Shown here: positions 11,778-23,601 of the stretch, piece after piece
How the letters are laid out: each line of letters starts with the position of its first letter
Position numbering within the stretch: position 1 is the first letter of the stretch
Assembly: GCA_039583875.1 (NCBI GenBank)
Contig: CM077166.1
Location: 86,178,564 to 86,242,563, forward strand
DNA length: 64,000 nt
Source: Platanthera guangdongensis
Taxonomy: Eukaryota > Streptophyta > Magnoliopsida > Asparagales > Orchidaceae
Reading direction: 5' to 3'
The notes under the pieces: model-generated
The model's database searches: none
What the model saw: only the letters and a program-made list of their open reading frames with translations
What the model was told of the DNA's origin: nothing
Made by a program: the position numbers and the translations under genes

Positions 11778-11883
11778 TCACTGTGGCAAACACTACACAC
11801 TAGAAGGAAACATCAGTCAAAACAAAACAATACTAACTCTTATAACAATATTTGAAGTCATCTGAAGTCGCTCTAGAGTTGCA

Positions 11884-11908
11884 TTCCCCGGCAACGGCGC
11901 CAAAAACT
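11884..11908 (-). promoter_or_regulatory. Element C: primer-binding site
   Basis: On the minus strand the LTR end is followed by AGTTTTTGGCGCCGTTGCCG and GGGAA. This is the sequence usually assigned to an aspartate-tRNA primer in Athila/Tat-type plant elements. It fixes the 5' LTR boundary. Confidence 0.75.
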
Positions 11909-13339
11909 TGATGCGTGTAAATCGGCAAGCGCACCGGTCGCACAAGTAATAAAGTTTTGGGAATAAATCCCCGAGTGTCGGTCTCTTGAGGAATGCAATT
12001 AGCGTAGAATGGCAACAATACAGAGAATATCTTTATGAGAGTTATAAATAAAAAAATAGGAAATAGAAGACTAGGGAGATTGTGGATGTTTGATCTACGG
12101 AACTAGTAAAAGCTATGCGGGTCGACGGCACCGCTTCGCAAGGTGGAGTGGATTTGTCGGCCGCGATGCCAAAGTTCAGTTGGGCGAGTGGAAGGGAAGC
12201 TAATGGATTGCAGTGTTCTTGTGTGGAGTGCAATCGAACAAGACACGGGAATGAAGTGGATGTGGGGTGAGCGAGGCACATTCACAGACAATACTCACAA
12301 GCATAAGAAGATACTAACATTCCATTAGTTATAAAATAAACTTGATGTTCATGGATGGAAGTATTCATTACACTGCTCAAAACATTCCATACTACAGAGG
12401 AAGGGGAAGAGGAGTAAACCAAAAGAGAGTGAAGATCCACCGCGGGTCGTGGCCGGAGTAGCGAGTTGTCAATCCGCTTCCGGGCTCAGTCCAAGGAGGC
12501 TTACGGTACCAACGAGCTGTCACCTCGAAGGCCTTTAAGTACGTTCTCTAGGTTATCTACTTCACCAACTCCACAGGAAAGCTTGGAGTTGAAGTCATCA
12601 ATGGCCGAGGGCTTCACCAGAGAGTTGAAAAGCTTCGGAGTAGTTGGCAATGGCCTCCCGATGAAGGTGGAGGTGATGGAGCAGCTGGAGAAGTGAAATG
12701 GCGATTCCCGCGCACTCTCCGATCGCAGCAAATGACAGGCGTTGACCTAAATCGTGGAGTAGGGCCTTAAATACAGAGGCAGCAGAAGTAGTGCGCACGA
12801 TCAGTGGCGCACGACCAGTGGTCGTGCGCTCTGTAGGTCGATGATCGTGCGACTTTTCCAAATAGACCTGCAACCTGGACAAGAAGCATCAGCATATATG
12901 CGCACGAGCAGTGGCGCACGACCAGTGGTCGTGCGCACTACGGCCAGTGCTCGTGCAACTACCGAGACAGGATTAGGAAAAAGGAAATGTAATGGGCACG
13001 ATCGGTGGCGCACGACCAGTGGTCGTGCGCAATAAGTCCAGTGGTCGTGCGTAGTATTCCTGCAACGTCGGTGTCTCCCGAGCGGTTCCGGAGCACGCAC
13101 ACGACCACTATACTAGCAGAAGGGGCCACCAAAACGTGCACATCACATCCCCGAGATAGTGCTAAAGAATAACAACAATATAGAAACACAGAAAGCACAA
13201 AGAAATGGGCCTACAGTGCACTTAATCGTGAAATAGGTACATAAGCACAAATAAGCAATAAAGGCTCTCAAGTGTAGTGCTAAGACGATAAAACTAGCCC
13301 AGATCAGTCCAAAAATCAGTGTAAAATGTGGACTCATCA
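11909..13339 (-). mobile_element. Element C: 5' LTR
   Basis: On the minus strand it starts TGATGAGTCCAC and ends ACACGCATCA, about 1.43 kb. The right flank 13340-13344 (ATGGT) belongs to the RNase H of element D, so C is inserted in D. It carries a palindrome array at 12795-13060 and a TATA-like TATTTAAGG at 12767-12775. Confidence 0.88.
12795..13060. repeat. Palindrome array in U3 of element C (CGCACGACCA arms)
   Basis: The arms GCGCACGACCA and TGGTCGTGCGC, around a single G, make a 23-bp near-perfect palindrome. It occurs three times at about 12808, 12912 and 13009, each preceded by a partial copy with CACGAT or CACGAG and followed by a half-copy such as CCAGTGCTCGTGC. It lies directly upstream (in LTR sense) of the TATA-like word. 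Confidence 0.88.
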
Positions 13340-13540
13340 ATGGTCTGCCGCTAAGTTTTTTGCTCCTCGTTTATCCCTAATTTCTAAATCAAATTCTTGT
13401 AATAAAAGAACCCAACTGCTAAACGAGGCTTGGCTTCGGCCTTGTCTAATAAATACCTTAGGGCAGAGTGATCCTTGTGTACTACCACTTTAGATAATGT
13501 TAAATAAGATCTAAATTTATCGAAGGCGAATACCATCCAA
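13340..13540 (-). pseudogene. Element D: RNase H fragment
   Basis: On the minus strand the translation gives [34 protein letters not shown] and, after frameshifts, a KRGAKNLAAD-like end. This is the middle of an Athila-type RNase H and closely resembles the same stretch in element B. On the left it is cut by the element C LTR; on the right it joins protease sequence with the whole RT domain missing. Confidence 0.85.
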
Positions 13541-15332
13541 AATCCGCTAAAGCTTTATTTACTTGTAAATCTCCGATTAAACATGGAATTGAAAATGAAC
13601 CGAGATCATTAAGTTTTTGTGGAAATTTATTTTGCAAAATAGCAGAACATTCTTCACTAAGTGTTACTAAAGATAATTCCTATATTTTTTTAATTAGAAA
13701 TTAAATCCTTAAGAAATTTCGCATAATTAGGCATTTGAATAATTTCAGAAAAGGGTAAATTGAGATGTAATTGCTTAAACATAGATAAAAATTTAACATA
13801 CTGCGCATCCATGCACTCCTTGTTAAGCTTTGCTGGGTATGGTACTGCTAGTTGATACTCCATCGGTTGTACGTTCATCTCGCTTTGTCCTTCGCCACTA
13901 GACTCCATTTGGGGTGATTTCTTCATAATCCTTGGGTCTTGTAACTCCTTTCCGCTCCTCAATTGAATGGCTTTTGCATGCTCCCAAGGATTTGTCTCAG
14001 TATTTCCTAGAAGTGTTCCTTGTTGCTTTCAGAAACCATCCTTGCAAGTTGTCCAATCTGATTCTCCAAATTCCGAATCGAGCCCTATTGATTCCAGAAG
14101 GCTACATCGGTAGTTTGCATGAACTTGGTGAACACATCTTCCAATGTAGGCTTCCTTGGTTCCAGTTGTTGTTGTTGTCCAAACATAGGTTGCTTCCCTT
14201 GATTACCTTGTCCTCCCCAAGAGAAATTGGGGTGGTTCCTCCATCCAGGATTATATGTAGAACTATATGGGTTGTTTGCTTGGTTGAAAGGGGGTCTAAT
14301 ATTGTTGCCCATATAGTCAACATGCTCTTGTACTGAAGGTTCACAATCAGGTATTCCACTACATGAAGAGTCCCATTGTTGAGGTGCCATAGAGGTTGAT
14401 GCAAAGGCAAGGTTGTCCATCTTTTGGTGAAGCTTCTCCACTTGAATGGCTAAGGCGGTGACAACATCCACTTCATAAATTCCTGCGGGCTTGCTAGGCT
14501 TTTGTCTTACGGTAGTCCATTGATAGTTTCTCATAGCCATGTCTTCTATCAACTGCTGAGCCGCTTCAGGTGTCTTGTTATTCAAAGTGCCCCCACTAGC
14601 TGCATCAATCATCTGTTTAGTGGCCGGATTGAGACCATTATACAAGGTCTGAATATGAAGACATGAAGGCAGAGCATGGTGGGGACATGTCCTTAAAAGG
14701 TCCTTGAATCGTTCCTATGTGTCGTACAATGATTCAGAATCCAATTGCATGAATGTAGAGATGCAATTCCTTAGCTTTGCAGTCTTTGCGGGTGGGAAAT
14801 AATTCATCAAAAACTTCTCAACCATCATATCCCAAGTAGTAATCGACCCTCTAGGTAATGAATTCAACCACTGCTTCGCCATATGCCTTAACGAGAATGG
14901 AAAAAACCTCAATCGAATGGCATTGTTGGAAACACCATTGATCTTGAATGTGTCACATATCTCCAGGAATCCAGCCAAGTGGGTGTTAGGATCCTCATCT
15001 TGCAGGCCAACATACCGGACATACTGTTGAACCATCTGTATAACACTAGGCTTCAACTCGAAGTTATTGGTTACTATTGGCGGTCTAACGATGCTTGACC
15101 CAGTTCCTTGGAGGTTAGGTCTAGCAAAGTCAGATATAGTTTGCTCATTATGGTTGGCCATGGTATCCAAATTTTCCGGATGATTCTCTCCTTGGTTAAC
15201 TGTTTCTTCTTCTACTAGTTCATTTGAAATATCTGTGGTATTAACTCCGACGTCCCTTTGGTTGGTGTTATGAAAAATTTTCTCAGGGTCAGGATGAAAT
15301 GGTGGTAGCCCAGAATTTCTGCCCCTGGTCAT
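13541..15332 (-). pseudogene. Element D: gag and protease, Athila-type Ty3/gypsy
   Basis: Gag starts at ATG 15330-15332. Its first 205 codons include FELKPSVIQMVQQYV, THLAGFLEICDTFKI and LRFFPFSLRHMAKQWLNSLP. After one in-frame TAG (about 14715) the frame continues with IDAASGGTLNNKTPEAA, a long linker with YSSTYNPGWRNHPNFSWGG, then a further stop and frame changes. Next comes a region at 13690-13962 with AQYVKFLSMFKQLHLNLPFSE, typical of the stretch before protease. The protease part reads SIPCLIGDLQVNKALADFG and breaks just before the expected Ala-Ser of its active site. The best preserved Athila-type gag in the window. Confidence 0.88.
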
Positions 15333-15455
15333 ATACTAACAGACTACAAAACAGAGATTAAGCGATATAATTATTCCATAACTAATTTACAATTATATAT
15401 TAATAAATAAAAATTGGTCGATTAATAAAGTTTAGGCTTTCAAAATAATGAAATC

Positions 15456-15482
15456 GATTCCCCGGGAACGGAGCCAAAAACT
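15456..15482 (-). promoter_or_regulatory. Element D: primer-binding site, variant
   Basis: AGTTTTTGGCTCCGTTCCCG then GGGAATCG follows the LTR end on the minus strand. Compared with element C it has GGCTCC for GGCGCC and TTCCC for TTGCC, so it may have decayed or use a different tRNA. Confidence 0.65.
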
Positions 15483-17096
15483 TGATGATTTCGTTTGATA
15501 ACAAGTAATAACTCGATGCGGTTTCATTCTACACACTAGTATAAACTATGTAGATGGGCATAAGCTAGTTTGAATTAACTTTCAGGCAAGTGCACATATC
15601 AATCATAGTATAGGAGAAATCTACATCTCGTGTCGTATTCCATAGGGGCATTTCAAATACTCGTACTCACCCTCACTCTATTATCGTACCTACAATTAAA
15701 ATTGATTTTTAATCTAAATTAACCTAACTATGATTATTTGGATAAATAAACATTGGAGAATTCAAGATAATAAAAAGCCGAATGTTTATGAGCAATTACA
15801 TGAAATACTCATTCATTAACTCAATTTTACGTAATCATGAAATAATAAGACTATCAAATTTGTTGTAATGTAAAGGGTAAACATCTATCGAATTCTCTCT
15901 CGAGCAATTCAAAATATAAACCTAAGTTAGTAAACTTTCACTCGAACAATTTACAACACTCAAGTTTGCATTAATGGAAACACCTTATCTACTACATACA
16001 TTCATGAAATCCTATCTCTAAAATACCATGAATCCATTTATTTGTATTCCAAGTATCCAAATAACGTATCTCTCGATAATGAAATTTGAATTACAAAAGG
16101 ATTTAACACCAAAATATGAGCATGTAACTATCATCACAAACATCCAATTTCTCAATCTAGAGATTTGCAATTTATGTAAAACAAATAATCAATTCATAAT
16201 TAGGAGAAATCTTTTTGGTTGCTAGCCTACATACGAACAAATTACCACAAATTCGATGAAAACAAGACGATACATGATTAACAAATTGTTCCAAATTAAA
16301 GTTCATGCAAAACAAAATATAACAAAAGTTGAATGACCAAGAGATAGGGAAGAATAAGAGGGATTAATGAAAGATTAAATGCATAAAAAAATTCACTTCA
16401 AATCCTCCTTCTCTTGGATGCTCCACATCATGCTCCAGAAGTTCTCCCCAATGAAAACTGATCCAAAAGTCCCCTCTAATTTTTCTACAGTAATTTTATA
16501 GTCTCCTATCAAACAAAGTCAAACACGGGTACCAACACATCCATTTGTCAGGCCGTGTGGACGGTTCTAGAGCAGTTCCACACAAACAGGCGTGTCTGGT
16601 AGTGGGCCATGTCAGATGACATGGGTACTGACATGGCTGTGTTGTTCTTCATGTTCTCCAGACACGGGTTGGTTGGCAGTTGTCTTTAAATTTGACACGG
16701 GTAGGCACACGGGCGTGTGCCTACTTGTCTGATTCTTTGTCGCATGCGTCCAATTTCTTCAGTTCCAGGCCACACAGGACACAAGTATTGACACAGCTGT
16801 ATGACTACCCGTGTGCGCCAAATGTTTGTCCTGTCATCAGCCAAGTTGACTCCGTGAACTCCTGTATTTGCTCCAAGACTTTTAGTTCCATTGGTTGGCA
16901 TTTCCTGCATTAGAAAAATGAAAGAATAAATATATAGCTTAATATAAGGAGTAACCAAAAATCCTATTTATGCTCTCCTATTCATGATAAGACAATTTCT
17001 CAGCTAATCTTGCAAAATTACGACAAAAAGAGGTAGAAAATAGTTGACATGATTACAATTATGATAGTAAAAAGCCTATCCTAATCGCACTCATCA
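15483..17096 (-). mobile_element. Element D: 5' LTR
   Basis: On the minus strand it starts TGATGAGTGCGATT and ends CGAAATCATCA, about 1.61 kb. The right flank 17097-17101 (ATTTC) lies in the pol gene of element E. A TATAAAA box is at 16494-16500 on the minus strand, and a small palindrome array lies upstream of it at about 16520-16815. The rest, 15490-16480, is AT-rich with no gene seen. Confidence 0.87.
16520..16815. repeat. Palindrome words in U3 of element D
   Basis: Degenerate ACACGGG...CCCGTGT blocks: CAAACACGGGTACC, CAGGCCGTGTGG, GACACGGGTAGGCACACGGG paired with CGTGTGCCTAC, and ACCCGTGTGCG. It is the same vocabulary as elements A and I, although D belongs to a different gypsy branch. 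Confidence 0.7.
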
Positions 17097-19230
17097 ATTT
17101 CTGTTGTGATGGAATGGGAGAGCCCTTCTACACCTAAGGAGATTAGGAACTTCTTAGGCCTGGCTGGATATTATAGAAGATTTGTGGAAGGGTTTTCGGT
17201 GTTGTCTGCTCCTCTAAATAGACTTACTCAGAAGAATACTGCATTCAATTGGAGTGATAAGTGTCAAGAGGCTTTCCAAGAGTTGAATAAGAGATTTTGT
17301 ACTGCTCCAATTTTAACCTCACCTACTAATGGAGTTGAGTATGCAGTGTATGTTGATGCATCACACATCATACTTGCTTGTGTTTTAATGCAAGATGGTA
17401 AGGTGATAATGTATGGATCGAGGGAACTAAAGATTCACGAGAGAAATTATCCTATGCACGATTTGGAGATTGCTGCCGTAATTTATGCGCTGAAGCTGTA
17501 GCGACACATATTGTATGGGGCGCTATGCAAGATCTATATGTACCAAAAGAGTTTGAAGTACGTCTTCACTAAGAAGGAACTAAATCTGCGCAAGCGTTGG
17601 TGGTTAGAATATGTGGATGATTATAAAGTGTAAATTCTTTATCATCTAGGAAATTCTAATATAGTAGCCGATGCTTTGAGTAGAAAGACCGCTAAAATTT
17701 TTAATCTGTCGGTACAATCCTTGATAGAAGAATTCTTGTTGATGGATATTGAGGTTGGGAGTCATACTGTGCCTGCTAGTTTGGAAGCAGAAGAACCCTC
17801 TTGGATTTCCCTTACTCGAGCACATCAACATGATCATCTTGATTTGTTGCACCTCCAGAATAGAACTATGAAGGGAGAGTTACCTGATTTCTCTTTGGAT
17901 GAGTTCGATACCTTGAAGTATCGGGGTAGATTATGCATCCCCGCCTTTGGCGACATTCGGGCTAAGATCTGTGCTGAATCTCATCGTTCCAGTGTGGCCT
18001 AACACCCTGGTTCCACTAGGATGTATAAGGATCTAAATCAAATTGTTTGGTTGTCGGGGATGAAGAATGATATCACGAAGTTTGTAACAGAATGTTATAT
18101 GTATCAGCGTGTTAAGGCTGATCATTGAAGGCCTGTTGGTAAGTTGATACTGCTTCATATTCCAAGTTGGAAATGGGAGGGTATTTCGATGGATTTCATC
18201 ACCGGTCTACCAAAATCTCCTCGTGGGCACGACTCAGTTTGGGTGATTGTCGATAGATTGACAAAGTGTGCTCACTTTGTTCCGTTTAAGATTGGGTATT
18301 CAATGAAGAACAAAGCTGAGCAATATCTTGAAGAGGTCATCAGATTACATGGAGTGCCTGTTAGCATTGTATCAGATCGGGACTCTAGATTTACGTCTCG
18401 CTTTTGGAAGAGTTTACAGGAGGGGTTGGGTACCGATTTAAGGTATTCCACCGCCTATCATCCACAGACGAATGGTCAGACGGAAAGAGTAAATAAGATT
18501 GTGGAAGATATTATCAGGTGTTATATTTTGGATAATGGTGGTGCTTGGGATGAGCTTCTCAGACTCATGGAGTTTGCATACAATAATAGTTATCAAGAGA
18601 GTCTGCAGATGGCCCTGTTTGAGGCCTTATATGGGAGGCATTGTAGAACTCCTTTGTTTTGGGCTGAAGTTGGTGAGAGACCGTTGCTATGTTTGGAAGC
18701 CCTTGATGAGATGAATTGTGTTATGACTCATATTCTAGAAATGCTCTGTGCGGCTCAAGAACGCTATGAGAAGTATGCTAATCAATGAAGTGTCGATCTA
18801 TAGTTTACCGTTAGAGACTTGGTTTTCCTTAAGGTTTCTCTGATGTCTGTCGTTAAAAGGTTTGGAAGGAACCATAAGTTAGACCCCCGATACGTGGGAC
18901 CTTTCCAGATTCTTGAGTGCATCGGAGTGTCAGCTTATAGGCTGGATTTTCCTGTGACCTTCCCTTGTGTCCATGATGTGTTCCATGTGATCCAGTTGAG
19001 GAAGTGTGTTTTTAATTATTGTCAAGTCCTCGACTCTATTCCCTAGATTCGGCGCAACATTACGTATTTGGAAGGACCTATTCGTATTCTGGATTCTCAA
19101 GAGCGTGTGTTGCGAAGAAAGACCATCCTCATGGTCAAGATTCTTTGGAGAAATCAAGACGTCGAGAGTGCAACGTGGGAATTGGAATCGGCGATGAGTG
19201 AATCTCATCCACACCTCTTCTCTTAGTTTC
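17097..19230 (+). pseudogene. Element E: chromovirus pol, RT end to chromodomain
   Basis: Begins inside RT/RNase H with [19 protein letters not shown], truncated on the left by element D. RNase H follows ([27 protein letters not shown]), with stops near 17499 and 17633. The integrase zinc finger near 17970-18110 has stops around it. The DDE core has MDFITGLPKSP, SDRDSRFTSRF and the Glu of NGQTERVNK, in an open stretch 18144-18788. After two more stops the C-terminal part gives DPRYVGPFQILE and a chromodomain-like end with ILWRNQDVESATWELESAM near 19120-19195. The wording fits the Tekay/Del branch of chromoviruses. At least six stops plus a frameshift; clearly dead and older than its insertions. 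Confidence 0.88.
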
Positions 19231-19321
19231 GGGTATGTCTTTACATTTTCAGTCATGTTTGATTTTATCTTTTTGGTTCGGTCTTGGAGTTGTGTTAAGT
19301 TTCGGGACAAAATTTATTTTT

Positions 19322-19333
19322 AGGGGGAGTGAC
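19322..19333 (+). promoter_or_regulatory. Element E: polypurine tract
   Basis: AGGGGGAGTGAC immediately precedes the TGTAACACCCCCG start of the LTR, the usual arrangement for chromoviruses. Confidence 0.75.
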
Positions 19334-19537
19334 TGTAACACCCCCGATTTTTTGATGATTTTATTTGAATGGGTTACTTTTAACGTCGAGTTGGTGGCGC
19401 AATGCTGTTAAGACATTTTCGTGTCCATGCGGTCGAGTCGGCCGAATTCTTGTTGTAATGGGAAAATTTTGAGTTTTGAATTTAAGTTAAGTAATTTTGG
19501 ATTTGCTCGTCAAGTTTTGCCGCGATCCGAGTGATAT
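19334..19537 (+). mobile_element. Element E: 3' LTR, first part
   Basis: Starts TGTAACACCCCCGATT and runs 204 bp until it is interrupted by copia element F. The target duplication GATAT is at 19533-19537 and 32130-32134. The LTR resumes at 32130. Confidence 0.82.
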
Positions 19538-21362
19538 TTTTGTATCCCTAGTAAGATTTGGGCTAGGTTCACTAAGTTAGGATCATATGACCCACAATGT
19601 ATAGCCAGGGTCATGGTTGTGTCCTAGAGTCTAGGCTAAGTCCTCAGTAGCAACATCACATGGACCAGCCATCATCAGACTGCCAGAGACACAAAGACTT
19701 AGAGATTTTCCAGAGACCAAGTAAAATGAGTTCGACGTTCGTTGAACCCAGGTCGACGATTGTCATGCTCAGCTCGATGATCTCAGAGAAAATTCTCTGA
19801 GCTGAGCTTGACGAACTTGGTGCTCAGGTCGACGAACTTTCGACACTACACTTCAACACTTCAGAAAGGCCGTGTCGACACACAGGGGAATTGTGTCGAC
19901 ACACAGAATAACTGTCGACACCAATTGTGTAGACACCAGAAGTCAGATGTGTCGACATACAGGACTTGTGTCGACACACTAAAGATCAACACCAGTAGCC
20001 AGCTGTGTCGACACACAGGACTTGTGTGACACACTCAAGATCGACACCTGAAGCCAACTGTGTCCACATACAGGACTTGTGTCGACACACTCAAGACAGC
20101 TCGACAAACTTCAGACACAGAAAAGGCAAAGTTTCTGAAGCATACAGTTCTGTGATCAGATCGATGATCTTGGAACTCAGCTCGATGAACAGAAGTTATC
20201 TGATCGACGAACACAACAACTCAGCTCGACGAACTATGGACTCAGCTCGACGATTTCTGTCATCTGTTCGACTATTCCAGACTTAGTATTTATTTCCTCT
20301 GTCCTCACTCTATGGCAATAATTTCTGAATGATTAATGATAAAATATTCTTTGAATATTACCGTTGGACGGTGCATTAATCACGGCTTTCATCAGAATTA
20401 TTGCTTTCCATTTTTCCAAGGGACAGTTGGGGAAATATATCAATGCAGTTTATTCTCTAGGCCGTTAGCAATGATTGCAACAGAGGAATTCAAATTTCGA
20501 AAGACAAATTCCTTCAGCAAATATAAAAGAGAGTTTCTCTCCTTTCCTGAAGATACACAAGAACACAGCATACACAGAGACACACAGACACATAGAGAAT
20601 TATAGTCAGTCTGTCTTCAAGAGTCTATCTGCTCCATCATTCTTTCACAGCTTTCTGATACAGAAAAGAAGCCCTAGGCAAGAGGCAGATTAGCTATTGA
20701 ACAAGAAGAACAATCAATCTAAATCATGAGTCTTCTTTCTTCATCACTCCAGGAAACTTCAAAGGACAACAACTACTCCATCTATCAAGAAGTTCCTGCA
20801 CATTTCTCTGATAAAGGATTAAAGACTGAAGTCCTATCACCCTGCAGCAAAGCTCCATATTTCTCTGAACTATTCTGCATCTCAGCGGGAGCTACTTGCT
20901 AATATCATATCCAATTATTTTCTCTCTGATTGTTGATAGAGAAGACACCATCACCTCTCACCGCTCTCTGTAAAAAGGGTTGTCATCTCCCTTTAAAAGT
21001 GATTCTTGGTTACAAGTCACCTGACCAAAAGACTTGAGATTTGGTTTTTGAGCACCTGATCAAAAGCACGTTGGTGTCAGGCACCTGATCAAAAATCTGA
21101 GTGGATTCCTACCAAGGTGGTAGAAGAGTAGATGTACCCAGGTTGGGGAACCACTATAAATTTCTTGTGTCGTCTGGTTGCCCTTTCTTTTGTTTCTTGC
21201 TATGGCTGTAATTGTTAGTTAGTTGTTGCTGTGTTTTATCTTTTAATCTATTTCTTACAGCACTAGCACTTGTCTGCAATAGCCAGAAAATTTTATAAGC
21301 TTTAAATACTCTATTCACCCCCCCCCCCTCTAGAGTATTCCTGATCTAAGAGCTCACCTTCA
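19538..21362 (+). mobile_element. Element F: 5' LTR of a Sirevirus-like Ty1/copia element
   Basis: About 1.83 kb and highly similar to 30297-32129. The first 11 bases differ from the 3' LTR start (TGTTGGATCCC) by two G-to-T changes, so the canonical TG is lost here; co-alignment and the flanking GATAT duplication fix the boundary. The right end is set by the primer site. A TGTGTCGACACA array is at 19860-20110 and TATAAAAG at 20522-20529. A C-run at about 21318-21328 distinguishes this copy from the 3' LTR. Confidence 0.87.
19860..20110. repeat. Palindrome array in U3 of element F 5' LTR (TGTGTCGACACA)
   Basis: Seven or more copies of TGTGTCGACACA with AGGACT spacers, preceded and followed by AGCTCGACGAACT words up to about 20280. 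TGTGTCGACACA is a perfect 12-bp palindrome. The 3' LTR has the matching array at about 30625-30860. Confidence 0.87.
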
Positions 21363-21384
21363 ATTCGTATCAGAGCAGGTTCCT
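21363..21384 (+). promoter_or_regulatory. Element F: primer-binding site
   Basis: ATTCGTATCAGAGCAGG follows the LTR. It matches the TGGTATCAGAGC initiator-methionine tRNA primer site of copia elements except at its start. Confidence 0.7.
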
Positions 21385-21472
21385 TTGGTTGTACAAGCTA
21401 ACCCTTGAACCAAAGATAATTTGTTAGAGCTAAATTTTATTTTTATTTCCATTTAGATTTATATACACAGCT

Positions 21473-23276
21473 ATGACACAAAATAAGGATTATGCAAGCA
21501 CCAGAACTCCAGATTGCAACTTAACAGGTTTTCCATCTGGAAGACAAGAATTAAATTATACATGAATTCTATTGATGAGGATATATACAACTCTATTTTG
21601 AATGTTCCCCCTCAAGCTTCAACTTCTGCAACATCTACAAGCACTACTTCAGTTCCACCACCTGAGTGGACTGAAGCCCAGGAGAAAGCAAAGATTGCTG
21701 ATGACAAGGTAATGAACATATTGGCTCAGACTTTGTCAGATGACGTCTTTCAGAAGGTGGCTGAGTGCACCTCTATAAAAGCAATCTGGGATTCACTCAA
21801 CCAAATGGTTGCTGGCTCAGTAGATGAGATGAAAGATAGAAGATCAAACCTTATCACATAATATGAAAACTTCAAAAAGGATGAAGCAAAAACAGTTGAA
21901 GTGATGTACAACAGGCTTAACTCCATCATCAGTGAGCTAAGGACCTTAGATAAAGAAATCACCTTGACTGAAATAAATGACAAGATCCTTATGTGCCTCC
22001 CAAGCTCATGGGATTCAAGTATCTAGCCCATCAAGGATGCCAGAAGCCTAAATGAGATATCCAATGAATCTATATTAGGCAAACTAAAGTCCTATGGATA
22101 GCTGATTAAATCCAGGAGGCAGTTGAGCAAAGAACACCCCCTCCAGCAAGAAAAGAGCATAACATTGCTTTCAAAGCTGCTGATGAGACAGAGACTCCTT
22201 CAATAGATGAAGAACTCATGAGTCTCTTTGCCAAAAGATTCTATAAGAAGGCAAGAAAGAATTTCAGGAGGAAGTCATTAAGGCAGGATGACAAGCCTAG
22301 ATATGATAAGACACCAACCAAAGAAGTTGTGTGTTTTGGATGCAGGAAGCCTGCGCACTTCATCTCTGAGTGTCCAGAGAATCATAAGAAAGAAAAGAGA
22401 AGAGAAAAGGATACCAAGAGACAACACAACAGCAGACCTTCTGCCAGCAAATACGAGAAGAAGGAGAAATGTTTTGTGGCTGAAACCTGTAGTGATACTG
22501 AAGAAGAATTAACATCTTCCAGCTCCAGTGAAGATGAGGAAGAAGCAAGGGCCATGGTGGTTTGCCTCATGGCAATTGATGCTTCCAGGAGCCATTCAGA
22601 AGAGGAGGACTCAGATAATGAAGAAGCTTCAGATTCTGAAGTTGACAAGGTATTGTCTTCCTTTGATTACAATTAAGATTCTTTTAAAGTTGAATTTAAA
22701 ACAATGTATATTGACCTAATTAACTCAGAAAAAGAAATTAAAACTCTTAGGTAGAAAGTAAGAAATTTAGAAAATATTAACTCTGAAAATAATAGGTTAA
22801 AGGATGAGTTGTCTAAAGCTAATGAACAAATAACACTGCTAAAAACTGAGCTTTATGAGGCTAAACAACTTGAGGAAACTCTCAATGGAAGAATCCTCAA
22901 GCTGATGGACATCACAAGCACTATTAATGCCAGACTTCATGACAAGCTAGGCTTGGGTGCTTCATCAAGTTTGCCCGCCATCCTCAGGAAAAATATTTTA
23001 ACCACCCCCATCAAATTTGTCTCTGCTAAAGGGAAAGAAAAAGTAAACGATAAACCAACAACAGAAAATGTTCCTAAATCAATAGGTCAGAAAACCAAAA
23101 ATCAGAAAACCTTAAGTAAAAATAAGGTTCAGCAGAATTCGTTGAACGTAGATCGACGAAATGTAGGCAGTTCGTCGAACCCAGATCGACGAACTCTGAA
23201 CGCAAACTACAGTTATAATTATTCATCTAACTGCGATCGACGAACTCTGTATGGTTCGTTGGGCATAGGTCGATGA
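21473..23276 (+). pseudogene. Element F: gag, Sirevirus-like
   Basis: ATG at 21473 opens MTQNKDYAST; a frameshift near 21520-21545 leads into the gag domain of copia elements (FSIWKTRIKLYMNSIDEDIY, residues about 20-130), followed by in-frame stops at 21859 and about 22024 and 22099, and another frameshift near 22140. The zinc knuckle CFGCRKPAHFISEC (CX2CX4HX4C) is at about 22333-22374, then a Lys-rich and a Ser/Glu/Asp-rich stretch with VVCLMAIDAS. The coiled-coil-like part (LKDELSKANEQITLLKTEL) and a tail rich in NPDRRT words follow. A long gag with this acidic tail is characteristic of Sireviruses. Confidence 0.85.
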
Positions 23277-23385
23277 ACATGGGGGACAGAAAATGGATAT
23301 GTTCATTCTCTGGGCAGAGATCGACGATCTCAACCCAATTCTTCGAACTCTGGTCGACGAACTCACAGAAATTCGTCGAACCCAG
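23139..23385. repeat. TCGACGAA words inside the gag-pol coding region of element F
   Basis: Repeated GTCGAACCCAGATCGACGAA-type words, the same vocabulary as in the F LTR, lie within the coding frame and give peptides such as SSNPDRRTL and NCDRRTLYG. The last copies (after 23276) are broken by a stop. Confidence 0.7.
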
Positions 23386-23601
23386 AAAGACTTAACCAAA
23401 ACTTTAATTATAACATAAACTTAAATAATTCCAGGAAAGCTTTTAATCCACTATCTGATTGGGTCATATCACCTAGGAGATATCACTCTCTAGGATATAA
23501 ATCCCAACCAGAATATTTTGTTATTTACAGCTTTTCATACTAGGAAAACAAAGGACCCAAGGTAACCTGGGTCAAGAACATTTAACTATTTTTCACTGCA
23601 G

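Noticed and set aside
19860..20110. Regularly spaced short palindromic repeats resembling a CRISPR array
   Set aside because: Repeats are 12 bp, spacers are not unique, and the locus is a plant retrotransposon U3 with the same array in its other LTR.
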